A stretch of DNA of 64,000 nucleotides from Candidatus Nitrotoga fabula (lineage in GTDB: Bacteria; Pseudomonadota; Gammaproteobacteria; Burkholderiales; Gallionellaceae). The first letter of the stretch is position 1. Each line of letters opens with the position of its first letter. The notes below the pieces were generated by a model, which saw only the letters and a list, made by a program, of their open reading frames with translations, searched no databases and was not told the origin of the DNA. The stretch lies in NCBI RefSeq assembly GCF_905221025.1, contig NZ_CAJNBL010000006.1, positions 50,787 to 114,786 of the forward strand. The letters run 5' to 3'. The translations under genes were made by a program, and so were the position numbers. Below are positions 22,220-31,086 of the stretch, in pieces.

Positions 22220-25114
22220 ATGTCATTACTTTTTATCCTGCTGCTTCCTTTTCTCGGCAGTCTGCTCGCAGCCTTTTTACCTTCAAACGCGCGCAATACC
22301 GAGGCATGGCTGGCCGGCGCAGTCTCCCTCGCCGCCACGGCGATTGTCGCCAGCCTGTATCCACAGGTAACCGCCGAAGGCGTCCTGCGCATGACCTTTC
22401 CCTGGGTGCCCTCGCTCGGACTCAGCATCTCGCTGCGCATGGATGGCTTCGCCTGGCTGTTCTCCCTGCTGATCACCAGCATGGGCACTCTGGTCGTGGT
22501 GTATGCCCGCTATTACATGTCTCCAACCGATCCGGTACCCCGCTTCTTTTCATTCTTCCTTGCCTTCATGGGCGCCATGCTCGGCATCGTACTGTCCGGC
22601 CAGCTGATCCAGATGGCGATGTTCTGGGAGCTGACCAGCCTCACCTCGTTCATGCTGATCGCATACTGGCACCACCGCAGCGATGCCCGCCGCGGCGCGC
22701 GCATGGCACTCATCGTCACCGGCGCGGGGGGCATCGCCCTGTTTGGGGGAGTACTGCTGCTCGGCCACATTGCCGGTGGTTACGACCTGGACACCGTTCT
22801 GGCTGCTTCCGGCACGATCCAGGCACATCCCTGGTATCCTGCAGCGCTGACCCTGATCGCGCTCGGAGCCCTGACCAAAAGCGCACAGTTTCCCTTCCAT
22901 TTCTGGCTGCCTCACGCAATGTCGGCACCAACGCCGGTTTCCGCATACCTGCACTCCGCAACCATGGTGAAGGCTGGCGTATTCCTGCTGGCAAGACTAT
23001 GGCCAGTGCTGTCGGGTACCGATTACTGGTTCTGGATCATCGGGGGAGCCGGCCTGTGTTCTCTGGTAATCGCCGGTTACCTGGCGATCTTCCAGCAGGA
23101 CATGAAAGGCGTCCTGGCCTACTCGACCATCAGCCACCTTGGCCTCATCACCCTGCTGCTCGGCATGAACAGTCCGCTGGCGCTGGTCGCTGCAGTATTC
23201 CATATGGTCAATCATGCCACCTTCAAGGCCTCACTGTTCATGGCCGCCGGCATCGTCGACCATGAAACCGGCACGCGCAACCTGCAACGCCTGTCCGGCC
23301 TGTACCGTGCAATGCCGATCACCGCAACGCTGGCCATGGTTGCAGCGGCAGCGATGGCCGGCGTACCGCTGCTCAACGGCTTCCTGTCCAAGGAAATGTT
23401 TTTCGCCGAGACCATCCTGCTCAACCGTCCCGGCTGGCAGTATATGATCCTGCCCGTGGCGGCCACCGTGGCCGGCATGTTCAGCGTTGCCTATTCCCTG
23501 CGCTTCATCCACCAGGTTTTCTTCGGGCCGCCGGCAACAGACTTGCCCCACGCCCCGCATGAACCGATTCGCTGGATGCTGTTACCCAGCGGACTGCTGG
23601 TCTCAGCTTGCGTTCTGGTCGGCATTTTCCCCTCGCTCACGGTCGGTCCCTTCCTGCAAACGGCAACCGTTGCGATTCTCGGCAGCAATGTACCGGCCTA
23701 CAGCCTGTCCGTCTGGCACGGACTCAACCTCCCTCTTTACATGAGCCTGACCGCCATGGCCGGCGGCGTCACGCTTTATCGCATCTTCCTCTGGCGCACC
23801 AGTGAAACAGTGCCACTGCTCGAACACATCGACGGGAAACGCAGCTTCGACTGGCTGTTATCCACGCTGACTTCAGGCGCCAGCCTGATCATGCAACGCC
23901 TATCCTCCTCCCGCCTGCAAATACAGCTGCTGGTGCTGGTCTGCGTCACCCTCGGCGCATCCCTGCTCCCTGTGCTGACCCGGGAAGAAACATTCTGGGG
24001 AACGCACCCGGCAACACCGGCCAGCCCGGCCTTTATTCTGCTCTGGCTGGTCGGCTCCGTCTGCGCGCTTGCCGTGGCATGGCAGGCCAAATTCCACCGT
24101 CTCGCTGCCCTGATCCTGTCCGGCGGAGCCGGACTCGCCACCAGCCTGACCTTTGTCTGGTTTTCGGCGCCCGACCTTGCCTTGACCCAGCTTACCGTAG
24201 AAGTCGTCACCGCCGTCCTGCTCCTGCTAGGATTGCGCTGGCTACCGCGCCGGGACGAACGATACGCACAGGGACAGGGGCAAGCCGCTACCAACCGCAT
24301 CCGCCGCCTGCGGGATATCCTGCTGGCCACTGCCTGCGGACTGGGACTGGCCGCAATCACCTATGCCGTGCTGACCCGCCCTCCAGTAGAGGGTATTTCG
24401 CCATTCTTTACCGAGCAGGCGCTCCCACTGGGTGGAGGCCTCAACGTGGTCAACGTAATCCTCGTCGATTTCCGGAGTTTCGATACCCTCGGAGAAATCA
24501 CCGTACTCGGCATCGTCGCACTGACCGTGTTCGCGCTGCTGCGCCGCTTCCGGCCAGCCCCGGAAAGCGTTCCCCTGCCCAATCAGCAACGCGTGCAGGA
24601 TGCTGCCGACGGGCTGGAGGAAAAACACGTCACCAACCCTGCATCCATCCTGCCGGCCGGCTACATGATGCTGCCCGCAGTCCTGGTACGCCTGCTGCTG
24701 CCGCTTGCCACGCTGGTTTCGCTGTTCTTCCTGCTGCGCGGCCACAACGCACCAGGAGGAGGCTTTGTCGGCGGATTGATACTGGCCACCTCGATCATCC
24801 TGCAATACCTGGTCGGCGGCACGGTATGGGTAGAATCGCACCTGCGCATTCATCCCCAGTACTGGATTGCCATAGGCCTGCTTAGTGCCGCAGCTGCAGG
24901 CGCAGGAGCCTGGCTAGCCGGCACTCCCTTCCTGACCAGCCATGCCTGGCACGGCGAACTGCCCCTGCTCGGCGAACTCCATCTATCCAGCGTCCTGCTG
25001 TTTGATATTGGCGTCTACATGCTTGTAGTCGGCACGACCATGCTGATGCTGGTCGCCATAGCCCACCAGTCGCTACGCAGCCACCACCGCAAGGCAAGAG
25101 AAGGAAGAACCTGA
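22220..25114 (+). CDS. mrpA: Fused MrpA-MrpB subunit of Na+/H+ antiporter
   Basis: A 964-residue polytopic membrane protein from ATG 22220 ([16 protein letters not shown]); in-frame ATGs at 22148 and 22190 are possible but add non-membrane residues. The N-terminal about 750 residues are MrpA, related to complex I NuoL, including [19 protein letters not shown] with the conserved Lys and [14 protein letters not shown]. The C-terminal about 140 residues are an MnhB domain ([19 protein letters not shown]). Such A-B fusions mark group 2 mrp operons in Proteobacteria. The complex exports Na+ in exchange for protons and supports pH and salt homeostasis. The stop overlaps the mrpC ATG by one base. 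Confidence 0.95.
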   Translation: MSLLFILLLPFLGSLLAAFLPSNARNTEAWLAGAVSLAATAIVASLYPQVTAEGVLRMTFPWVPSLGLSISLRMDGFAWLFSLLITSMGTLVVVYARYYMSPTDPVPRFFSFFLAFMGAMLGIVLSGQLIQMAMFWELTSLTSFMLIAYWHHRSDARRGARMALIVTGAGGIALFGGVLLLGHIAGGYDLDTVLAASGTIQAHPWYPAALTLIALGALTKSAQFPFHFWLPHAMSAPTPVSAYLHSATMVKAGVFLLARLWPVLSGTDYWFWIIGGAGLCSLVIAGYLAIFQQDMKGVLAYSTISHLGLITLLLGMNSPLALVAAVFHMVNHATFKASLFMAAGIVDHETGTRNLQRLSGLYRAMPITATLAMVAAAAMAGVPLLNGFLSKEMFFAETILLNRPGWQYMILPVAATVAGMFSVAYSLRFIHQVFFGPPATDLPHAPHEPIRWMLLPSGLLVSACVLVGIFPSLTVGPFLQTATVAILGSNVPAYSLSVWHGLNLPLYMSLTAMAGGVTLYRIFLWRTSETVPLLEHIDGKRSFDWLLSTLTSGASLIMQRLSSSRLQIQLLVLVCVTLGASLLPVLTREETFWGTHPATPASPAFILLWLVGSVCALAVAWQAKFHRLAALILSGGAGLATSLTFVWFSAPDLALTQLTVEVVTAVLLLLGLRWLPRRDERYAQGQGQAATNRIRRLRDILLATACGLGLAAITYAVLTRPPVEGISPFFTEQALPLGGGLNVVNVILVDFRSFDTLGEITVLGIVALTVFALLRRFRPAPESVPLPNQQRVQDAADGLEEKHVTNPASILPAGYMMLPAVLVRLLLPLATLVSLFFLLRGHNAPGGGFVGGLILATSIILQYLVGGTVWVESHLRIHPQYWIAIGLLSAAAAGAGAWLAGTPFLTSHAWHGELPLLGELHLSSVLLFDIGVYMLVVGTTMLMLVAIAHQSLRSHHRKAREGRT

Positions 25115-25461
25115 TGGAAATTGTTTTCGCACTTGCCGTGGGCATCCTGGCCGGATCCGGCATTTACCTGCTGTTACGTCCGCGCACATTCCAGGTAATC
25201 ATGGGTCTGTCTTTGCTCGCCTACTCGGTCAACCTGTTCATTTTCGCCATGGGTCGCCTGCGCATGGGTGCCGCGCCGATCATCGACCCGGCTCGCGGCA
25301 GTGATCCGGCACTGTACGCCGATCCGGTTCCGCAGGCGCTGGTACTCACTGCCATCGTCATCAGTTTTGCCACGACTGCGCTGTTTCTCGTTGTCCTGCT
25401 CGCTTCACGCGGGCTGAACGGCACCGACCACGTCGATGGCCGCGAACCGGATCAAGAATAA
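25114..25461 (+). CDS. mrpC: Na+/H+ antiporter subunit MrpC
   Basis: A 115-residue, three-helix membrane subunit related to complex I NuoK. It opens [21 protein letters not shown] and has RPRTFQVIMGLSLLAYSVNL and ADPVPQALVLTAIVISFA, the NuoK-like DP.PQALVLTAIVI signature. The ATG shares one base with the mrpAB stop (TGATG). Confidence 0.95.
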   Translation: MEIVFALAVGILAGSGIYLLLRPRTFQVIMGLSLLAYSVNLFIFAMGRLRMGAAPIIDPARGSDPALYADPVPQALVLTAIVISFATTALFLVVLLASRGLNGTDHVDGREPDQE

Positions 25462-25516
25462 TGCACCCCGGTCACTGCAACGCTTCCCTCCGGCATCGCA
25501 TTCTGAAAGGGTGCGC

Positions 25517-27133
25517 ATGAACGGCTGGCTGCAACATCTGCCCATCCTGCCGGTACTGCTGCCCCTGTGCACCGGAGCGCTGCTGCTGCTATCCAGCGAG
25601 ACACAGCGGATCAGCCGTGCCACGATCTCGATCTGTGCCACCATCGCCCAGCTGACCGTGGCTCTTGTCCTGCTCGTCATGGCGGACGGTCACATGGCTG
25701 CGCCATGGCCCGGCGAGGTCGGGGTTTATGCCCTGGGCAACTGGGCTGCGCCCTTCGGCATCGTGCTGGTGGTCGATCGCCTGGCGGCGATCATGCTTGC
25801 CTTGACTTCCACGCTTGGCCTGGCCACGCTGATTTATTCGCTGGCCCACTGGAAACGGGCCGGCATCCATTTCCTGCCGCTGTTCCAGCTGCTGCTGATG
25901 GGCCTGAACGGCGCTTTTCTGACCGGCGACCTGTTCAACCTGTTTGTCTTCTTCGAAGTTCTGCTGGCGGCTTCCTATGGCCTGGCACTGCACGGTTCGG
26001 GCGCAGCACGGGTAACGGCAGGCATGCACTACATTGCCGTCAATCTGGTTGCATCGCTGCTGTTCCTGATTGCCGCAGCACTGATATACGGCGTTACCGG
26101 CACCCTGAACATGGCCGAACTGGCACAACGCGCCGCCACGCTCGGCGAGGAAGACCGCATCCTGTTCAACCTGGGTGCCATGCTGCTTGGCATCGTGTTT
26201 CTGGTCAAGGCCGGAGCCTGGCCGCTGAATTTCTGGCTGCCCGACGCCTATGGTGCTGCCGCGCCGCCAGTCGCAGGCATTTTCGCCATCCTGACCAAGG
26301 TGGGCATCTATGCCCTGCTGCGCTTCGCCGTCCTGCTCGAGGATGCGGGGACGCCGGCGCCTTTCGGCGGAGACTGGCTGTTCTACTGCGGACTCGCAAC
26401 CATCGCCACCGGCACCCTGGGCGTACTTGCCGCACAAAAACTCGACCGCCTGGCCGGATTTCTGGTAATCGTTTCATCCGGCATTCTTCTGGCCGCCTTC
26501 GGCTTTTCCGGCACGTCCCTTACCGGTCCGGCGCTGTATTACCTGGTCAGCTCAGTGCTCGCCAGCGGCGCCTTTTTCTTGCTGATCGAAATGGCCGAAC
26601 GCAACCGCACCGCCGCTGCCGACATGCTGTCCATCACCCTGGAAGCGTTCGGCCTGCAGGACAAGCACGAATCGGAACATCCCGACGAGATGGCCGGCGT
26701 TGCCATTCCAGCCGCGATGGCCTTCCTCGGCCTTGCCTTTTTCTCATGCGCGCTGCTGCTCACCGGCCTGCCGCCGCTCTCCGGCTTCGTCGGCAAATTC
26801 GCACTGCTCGCCGCAGCCTTCTCCGCACCTCCAGAAGCGTCCATCCAGCAGGCAGCCATGTTTGCCATTGCGCTCCTGCTGTCCGGACTGGCCGGCATGA
26901 TCGCCCTGTCGCGCCTGGGGATACGCGTATTCTGGGACACGGAACGCCCTGCTCCGCGTCTGCAATGGATTGAAGCCGGGCCGGTAGCAGCGCTGATCCT
27001 GCTGTGCACACTGCTCTCCCTCGGCACCGAACCGGCCATGTCCTACTTCAATGCCGCCGCGCAATCGCTGCACGATGCGCCGGCCTATGTCGGCTCGGTG
27101 CTTCCGGCAACCACCGTGAAAGGCGCGCCATGA
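25517..27133 (+). CDS. mrpD: Na+/H+ antiporter subunit MrpD
   Basis: A 538-residue, NuoM/N-like antiporter subunit. The start at 25517 (MNGWLQHLPILPVLLPL) follows AAAGG at the right distance; an upstream in-frame start at 25436 overlaps mrpC and adds a hydrophilic stretch. The conserved Glu lies in LFNLFVFFEVLLAASYGLAL, and the conserved Lys in LVKAGAWPLNFWLPDAYGAA. The stop overlaps the mrpE start by 4 nt. Confidence 0.95.
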   Translation: MNGWLQHLPILPVLLPLCTGALLLLSSETQRISRATISICATIAQLTVALVLLVMADGHMAAPWPGEVGVYALGNWAAPFGIVLVVDRLAAIMLALTSTLGLATLIYSLAHWKRAGIHFLPLFQLLLMGLNGAFLTGDLFNLFVFFEVLLAASYGLALHGSGAARVTAGMHYIAVNLVASLLFLIAAALIYGVTGTLNMAELAQRAATLGEEDRILFNLGAMLLGIVFLVKAGAWPLNFWLPDAYGAAAPPVAGIFAILTKVGIYALLRFAVLLEDAGTPAPFGGDWLFYCGLATIATGTLGVLAAQKLDRLAGFLVIVSSGILLAAFGFSGTSLTGPALYYLVSSVLASGAFFLLIEMAERNRTAAADMLSITLEAFGLQDKHESEHPDEMAGVAIPAAMAFLGLAFFSCALLLTGLPPLSGFVGKFALLAAAFSAPPEASIQQAAMFAIALLLSGLAGMIALSRLGIRVFWDTERPAPRLQWIEAGPVAALILLCTLLSLGTEPAMSYFNAAAQSLHDAPAYVGSVLPATTVKGAP

Positions 27134-27618
27134 AACGCCGCCCACTACTTCCGTTGCTGCCCGTCTTCCTGGCGGGGATGTGGCTGCTGCTTAACGACAG
27201 CCTGTCGCCCGGCCACATCCTGCTCGGCATCCTGCTCGCGCTGCTCGTCACGGCCTTTGTCTCCAGCCTGCGCCCGCTGCCGGCCTGGCCGCACCGCCTG
27301 CACGTCGCCATCGGCCTGTTTTTTCATGTCCTGGCCGATATCGTACGATCCAATCTCGCAGTCGGAAAGATCATCCTCGGCGCTTCGCGGCGCCAGCCCC
27401 AGGTCGGCTTCATGCAGATTCCGCTCGACCTGCGCGACCCCCACGGCCTGGCGGTACTGACCATAATCCTCACCAGCACACCCGGCACGGTATGGGCCGG
27501 GCATGATTCCGAAAGCAACCTGCTGACCCTGCATGTCCTCGACCTGCAGGACGAAGCCGCCTGGATACGCACCATCAAATTTCGCTATGAACGTCCTCTA
27601 ATGGAGATTTTTGAATGA
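27130..27618 (+). CDS. mrpE: Na+/H+ antiporter subunit MrpE
   Basis: A 162-residue subunit with two or three N-terminal hydrophobic helices (MKRRPLLPLLPVFLAGMWLL) and a cytosolic C-terminus containing SNLAVGKIILG, LTIILTSTPGTVWAGHD and LLTLHVLDLQDE, all typical of MrpE. The start overlaps the mrpD stop as ATGA, and its own stop overlaps mrpF as ATGA. Confidence 0.94.
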   Translation: MKRRPLLPLLPVFLAGMWLLLNDSLSPGHILLGILLALLVTAFVSSLRPLPAWPHRLHVAIGLFFHVLADIVRSNLAVGKIILGASRRQPQVGFMQIPLDLRDPHGLAVLTIILTSTPGTVWAGHDSESNLLTLHVLDLQDEAAWIRTIKFRYERPLMEIFE

Positions 27619-27896
27619 ACACGATCCTTTCCTCTGCCATCTATTTTGCACTGGCCTGCTTCGCCTTTGCGATGCTCTGCGCCCTGATCCGCCTGTTGCG
27701 CGGCCCCACTGCAGAAGACCGCATCCTGGCGCTGGATACCCTGTACATCAACAGCATGCTGACCATCCTGATGTTGGGCATCGGTTACGGCTCCGCAATT
27801 TATTTCGATATTGCCCTGTTGATCGCGCTGTTCGGATTCGTCGGCTCCACCGCCATGGCCAAATTCCTGCTGCGCGGAGAGGTGATCGAGCCATGA
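27615..27896 (+). CDS. mrpF: Na+/H+ antiporter subunit MrpF
   Basis: A 93-residue three-helix subunit with the family motif IRLLRGPTAEDRILALDTL and a following helix with GSAIYFDIALLIALFGFVG. Both ends overlap neighbouring mrp genes by 4 nt. Confidence 0.94.
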   Translation: MNTILSSAIYFALACFAFAMLCALIRLLRGPTAEDRILALDTLYINSMLTILMLGIGYGSAIYFDIALLIALFGFVGSTAMAKFLLRGEVIEP

Positions 27897-28204
27897 GCAC
27901 GGCAGACATCCCTCTCTGGGCAGCCCTGCCTGCTGCGCTATTGCTGATCTGCGGCGGGCTGCTGACTTTTCTGGGTTCGCTCGGACTGCTGCGCCTGAAC
28001 AATTTCTATGCCCGCATTCATGCCCCCACAATGGGCAGCACCCTGGGCACGGGCTGCGTGCTGCTCGCCTCGATACTCGTTTCGTCGGCGCTGGAACAGC
28101 GCCCGGTTATCCACGAAGTGCTGATCACGATACTCATCCTGCTCACCGCACCGGTCACTGCCATGCTGCTGATGCGCGCCGGCATGTTCCGGAGAAGGGA
28201 TTAA
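27893..28204 (+). CDS. mrpG: Na+/H+ antiporter subunit MrpG
   Basis: A 103-residue three-helix subunit starting at ATG 27893, which overlaps the mrpF stop by 4 nt. FLGSLGLLRLNNFYARIHAP then TMGSTLGTG is the MrpG signature. It is the last of the six mrp genes; no further gene follows in the same operon, and the composition of the DNA changes sharply after it. Confidence 0.94.
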   Translation: MSTADIPLWAALPAALLLICGGLLTFLGSLGLLRLNNFYARIHAPTMGSTLGTGCVLLASILVSSALEQRPVIHEVLITILILLTAPVTAMLLMRAGMFRRRD

Positions 28205-28234
28205 ACAGCGGAATTGCGACAGAACTTGATCAAA

Positions 28235-28300
28235 TCAGGATTCAGGATTCAGGATTCAGGATTCAGGATTCAGGATTCAGGATTCAGGATTCAGGATTCA
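28235..28300. repeat. Heptamer tandem repeat, nine copies
   Basis: Nine perfect head-to-tail copies of TCAGGAT (28235-28297) followed by a partial TCA. The array lies 31 bases after the mrpG stop and is not inside a reading frame. The perfect identity suggests recent expansion by slippage. It may also be the boundary of the island that follows. Confidence 0.97.
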
Positions 28301-28703
28301 CAGTTATTATTCAAGAAAAATAGCCACAAGCACCTGATTGCAGAAATCATTCATTCGCTTTATTAAATTCCATCCCACCGAAATTTGCAGGGGCACCATG
28401 CCTTAAATGCGAATTCATTGGTCATCATTCGAAGAAATCCAGAACTGAAGCACGCCTACTGCGTGAATCAACGTGTCAAGATGCCAGCCACCTTTTGGAT
28501 CATGGCTGTGGGTCAGTACATGCCATGCGCAGGCGAACTATTGGAACAGGTGAGTAGTACAGGGCCAAATCCCTTTCCAGCAGCATTACCAGGGCTACTC
28601 CCAGTCTGACGCGCCACAAGTGGCGCTGCCCCCCATTGAGCGAATCGCGCCGGGTTATGGGTGATGGAATAACATGGTCGAGCTGCGCAACCAAGCGCGC
28701 TTG

Positions 28704-28898
28704 ATGGTCGACTCCAAGCTATCAGACCGCAAAAAGCAAATTCTGATACTCCAGTAGGATGGATTCAATCAATCGGAGATAGCGCGAAGATTGAACGTCG
28801 AACGCCAGGCAGTATCGGAAGCACCGAAATCACTGGCATCGGCGTCCAAAATCCTCCAACTGAAGGATAAAACTACAATGAATTTTTTTAGCCGCTAA
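28704..28898 (+). pseudogene. Broken small HTH regulator
   Basis: Frame from ATG 28704 reads MVDSKLSDRKKQILILQ, hits TAG at 28755-28757, then continues in the same frame as DGFNQSEIARRLNVERQAVS and on to TAA at 28896. The second part is a clear helix-turn-helix (QSEIARRLNVERQAVSEA). With the TAG read as Gln the whole would be a 64-residue winged-helix or sigma-like DNA-binding protein. I read it as a decayed gene. An alternative is that it is chance similarity, as the frame is short and has no clear ribosome binding site. Confidence 0.4.
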
Positions 28899-28967
28899 AA
28901 TGTCCTGCCAGACCAAGATTTGACGCCGCACGCCCTACCCGACATGTCAGGCAGAAGTCAGCGCATT

Positions 28968-29252
28968 TCATTTTCGCGCCAATTGCGAGAGAGGTATGCA
29001 TCCTGCACTCGTGACAAATCCCGTCTCCTTCGCCTCTTCCGGCAGCATATATAGAACATCGAGCGGCAGTTCTTTTCCTGCAAATCTCAATTCCTCCTTC
29101 AGTCGGGATAACGGCTCACCAGAAGGACCAACGATCAAAATATCGATATCACTACCCACCCCAAACAATGAAGAACCAAACATGTAGGATTTGAACTCTC
29201 GCAAGCACTTGCAGGATGTTAGTAGGTATTTCGCAATCTCACGTGCCGTCAT
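28968..29252 (-). CDS. Minimal nucleotidyltransferase-fold protein
   Basis: A 94-residue protein from ATG 29252, which shares one base with the upstream stop (TGATG); longer in-frame starts at 29288 and 29303 would overlap the upstream gene by more. It carries the polymerase-beta nucleotidyltransferase signature SYMFGSSLFGVGSDIDILIV: G26-S27, D35 and D37, and a third carboxylate D65 in LPLDVLYML. The acidic triad is thus complete. Proteins of this size belong to the minimal nucleotidyltransferases, many of which act as AMP-transferring antitoxins with HEPN toxins. No HEPN partner is adjacent; instead it is the last gene of a cassette with an HNH nuclease. Confidence 0.8.
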   Translation of the reverse strand: MTAREIAKYLLTSCKCLREFKSYMFGSSLFGVGSDIDILIVGPSGEPLSRLKEELRFAGKELPLDVLYMLPEEAKETGFVTSAGCIPLSQLARK

Positions 29253-29893
29253 CAACGGTTCCGCAGCAGCATCTTTAACTCGTCCCATTTCATCACCTCG
29301 CACCCAAGGTCCGCTCCTGCCTCGATAGCATTCTGAGTGGGATTCCCGTTGGGATTAATATTCCAAGCAATATCAATGGGACCAAACCGATCCCAGAAGG
29401 TACGAATGGCATCAGCTGTTGGCTCATACTCCATAATCATGCCTACTCGAACGGTACACCCACTAGTGAGTGTCATCGTGAAAATACGATCAAACTCTCT
29501 ATCGAGGTTCTTAATAGATCGAATCTGCCTGATGAGCCGATAGGAGAAGCAGTAGTCCTTATGAGCAGCACTCCTTGCATCGCCGTTGTAAATGGCAGAA
29601 CCAAGTGTGCCGGCGCTTCCCCATCCTATTGTGTTGCCTTCTAAATATCTGATCGCCCCACCTTCCCAGACGCACTCCTTTCGATATCCGCACAGGAAGT
29701 CCATATCCGGGAAATTCACATGGTATTGCATTGCCAATTCGGCACTGATCGTATAAGCATCCGAGATAACCGCCATTACGTTGGGTTTATGGGGCATCAT
29801 AATTCTGATAGCGTCACCGCGGACATGTTGTGCAGTCGCATCCTTATGATTATCCATAAGATATTTCAGTGCGTAGTTTACCTGCCAGTTCAT
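29252..29893 (-). CDS. Unknown protein in the HNH-nucleotidyltransferase cassette
   Basis: A 213-residue protein (MNWQVNYALKYLMDNHKD...) from ATG 29893, whose ATGA overlaps the stop of the HNH gene; the extended frame up to 29950 lies inside that gene. I do not recognise a family. It has no signal peptide or membrane helix, so it is probably cytosolic. The N-terminus looks helical. Visible features are a Gly-rich turn EGNTIGWGSAGTLGSAIYNG (86-105), several Cys residues (68, 74, 115, 146, 198), and a C-terminal WDRFGPIDIAWNINPNGNPT. The position between a nuclease and a nucleotidyltransferase, with both junctions overlapping, says that the three proteins work together. Confidence 0.75.
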   Translation of the reverse strand: MNWQVNYALKYLMDNHKDATAQHVRGDAIRIMMPHKPNVMAVISDAYTISAELAMQYHVNFPDMDFLCGYRKECVWEGGAIRYLEGNTIGWGSAGTLGSAIYNGDARSAAHKDYCFSYRLIRQIRSIKNLDREFDRIFTMTLTSGCTVRVGMIMEYEPTADAIRTFWDRFGPIDIAWNINPNGNPTQNAIEAGADLGCEVMKWDELKMLLRNR

Positions 29894-30582
29894 GCGAAGA
29901 TTCCATCCATTTCTGCCGGATAACGAATAGCGCCACCAGCGACACCACAAACGTGACGTTCCGAGAGACCTCGCACATGTTCTTGGTATCGGGCAAATGC
30001 CTGTAGCTCAGCTTCTGTCATGTGCTGCTGATTTGCCTTAATGATGGCTTGAATACGGAAATGGTTAGGCAAAATGACGCCTCTCATCCTCTGTACCCAT
30101 GTCTTAGCCGCTTCAGATTCCGGGTCATACTCGAAGCTCGATCCATCAGATGGCGCGAACTCCTTCCATACAGCCTTGTTTTCGGCCATAGCGGCGGCCA
30201 CGACGCATCTAACGTGGCTACGTTCATCATAAGCACGAATTCCTTGCCTGTGCGCTAAAGCAGCAAGGTGATTATATTTCCAACCTAGCAACGTGTCCCG
30301 GCTATATCCGTCGGGATCCTTGTCGACGACCGTATGACAGGTTGGACACAACAGGATGAGATTTTCAAAGGAATCTGGCTCAAACTCTCCAGCGGGCCTT
30401 TCTTCATGGCGCGGGCCCGTTTCTCCGTGCGGAATCACATGAGCCATTTCGGCTATATGCTTGTCCCCGCCCATTTCAGCGGGGAAAAGAGGCTGGAGGC
30501 ACTCTGGACGTTGGCAGTGCCCTGCGGCCTCCGAAAATAGTCGGAGCTTCGTTTTTGTGGGTATTTGTTTACGATCCGCCAT
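29890..30582 (-). CDS. HNH endonuclease-domain protein
   Basis: A 230-residue protein from ATG 30582 (MADRKQIPTKTKLRLFSEAAG); the frame is open further up to 30903 but that part reads through integrase debris. The HNH domain fills the N-terminal half: a zinc pair C23/C28 in CQRPEC, the catalytic His48 in AEMAHVIPHG, Asn74 in SFENLILLCPTCH, and the second zinc pair C79/C82 with His83. The C-terminal half (about 115-230) is helical and unassigned. This HNH type often serves as the effector in bacterial defence operons. It is first in the three-gene cassette; its ATGA junction couples it to the next gene. Confidence 0.85.
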   Translation of the reverse strand: MADRKQIPTKTKLRLFSEAAGHCQRPECLQPLFPAEMGGDKHIAEMAHVIPHGETGPRHEERPAGEFEPDSFENLILLCPTCHTVVDKDPDGYSRDTLLGWKYNHLAALAHRQGIRAYDERSHVRCVVAAAMAENKAVWKEFAPSDGSSFEYDPESEAAKTWVQRMRGVILPNHFRIQAIIKANQQHMTEAELQAFARYQEHVRGLSERHVCGVAGGAIRYPAEMDGIFA

Positions 30583-30647
30583 GGTTGTTAGCCTAAAATT
30601 AGATGCGACTAGAAGCGTTATAAAGACCACATAGGGTACAGGGAAGA

Positions 30648-30830
30648 TTAACGAGTACTTCCCGTAGTCCACTCGTCGATCATATCCGCCCAGTCCTGCA
30701 ACATGGCCGTGGGCTGCTCCCGATATTCGGCCTTGTTGTAGACCGCACGCCGCGCTGCTCATGGGCAATGCACTTCTGTAGAGCTTGTCCGGGGCTTGAG
30801 ATTGCGCAGCTTGGTATCGGTCAGCATTCA
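30648..30830 (-). pseudogene. Remnant of a tyrosine recombinase (integrase)
   Basis: On the minus strand an N-terminal fragment LTDTKLRNLKPR, which is how P4-type integrases begin, is followed within a few codons by C-terminal fragments CIAHEQRGVR and AVYNKAEY then YREQPTAMLQDWADMIDEW, ending at TAA (30648-30650). The C-terminal fragments need a frame change. The whole catalytic core is missing. This is a gene collapsed by a large internal deletion plus a frameshift. It lies about 300 bases beyond the 3' end of guaA, a known target of island integrases. Confidence 0.7.
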
Positions 30831-30944
30831 TCATGTCCTCTGTCGATTTCGGTCCCATGCTGAATAACCACGCAAAAACTGACATTTTATCCAATAAAAA
30901 CAATAGATTAAAAAAATCGATACCATGTGATCAGCACAAAACTC

Positions 30945-31015
30945 AGCTTGGTATCGGCTTCCATCATGGCATCGCCAGTCGATAGTACCAGCTTTAATGC
31001 CATGCTCAAACGGCA
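30945..31015 (-). repeat. Second diverged copy of the integrase 5' end
   Basis: The minus strand here reads ATGATGGAAGCCGATACCAAGC, split for length; the equivalent in the remnant at about 30810-30860 is ATGATGAATGCTGACCGATACC followed by AAGCTG. Both are preceded by an ATCGAC block. This suggests two successive integrase insertions, or a duplication, each now decayed to its first codons. Confidence 0.35.
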
Positions 31016-31060
31016 CTTGGCGCTGCCTTCTGTTGCCACACCCTGCCAGACGAAATTACC

Positions 31061-31086
31061 AAAAAGCCCGCAATTTCGCGGGCTTC
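31061..31086 (-). terminator. Rho-independent terminator of guaA
   Basis: On the minus strand AAGCCCGCG, a short AT loop, then CGCGGGCTT-type pairing (GCCCGC / GCGGGC) followed by a run of five T. It lies about 45 bases after the guaA stop, between guaA and the integrase debris. Confidence 0.85.

Larger units (their letters stand above)
28205..28967. other. Gene-poor junction of the accessory island
   Basis: About 760 bases between mrpG and the convergent nucleotidyltransferase gene. Apart from the heptamer array and the broken HTH reading frame listed separately, I find no intact gene. The stretch 28380-28700 contains only short unconvincing frames on both strands. Base composition is visibly lower in G+C than the mrp operon. 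Confidence 0.6.

Noticed and set aside
22306..23265. 319-codon plus-strand frame inside mrpAB
   Set aside because: Out of frame with a well-supported membrane protein; its Arg/His/Pro-rich translation is what GC-rich coding DNA gives in the +1 frame.
25567..26973. 468-codon frame inside mrpD
   Set aside because: Same reason: shadow of mrpD in high-GC DNA, with no domain in its Arg/His-rich translation.
28235..28300. Possible CRISPR array
   Set aside because: Units are 7 bases, directly abutting and without spacers, so it is a simple tandem repeat.
28500..28694. Short minus-strand frame in the island junction
   Set aside because: 64 codons, no ribosome binding site, no motif, and ends within non-coding sequence.
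30582..30903. N-terminal extension of the HNH protein
   Set aside because: The frame is open, but the translation crosses integrase fragments in a different frame and contains no HNH-family sequence; ATG 30582 gives a normal domain start.
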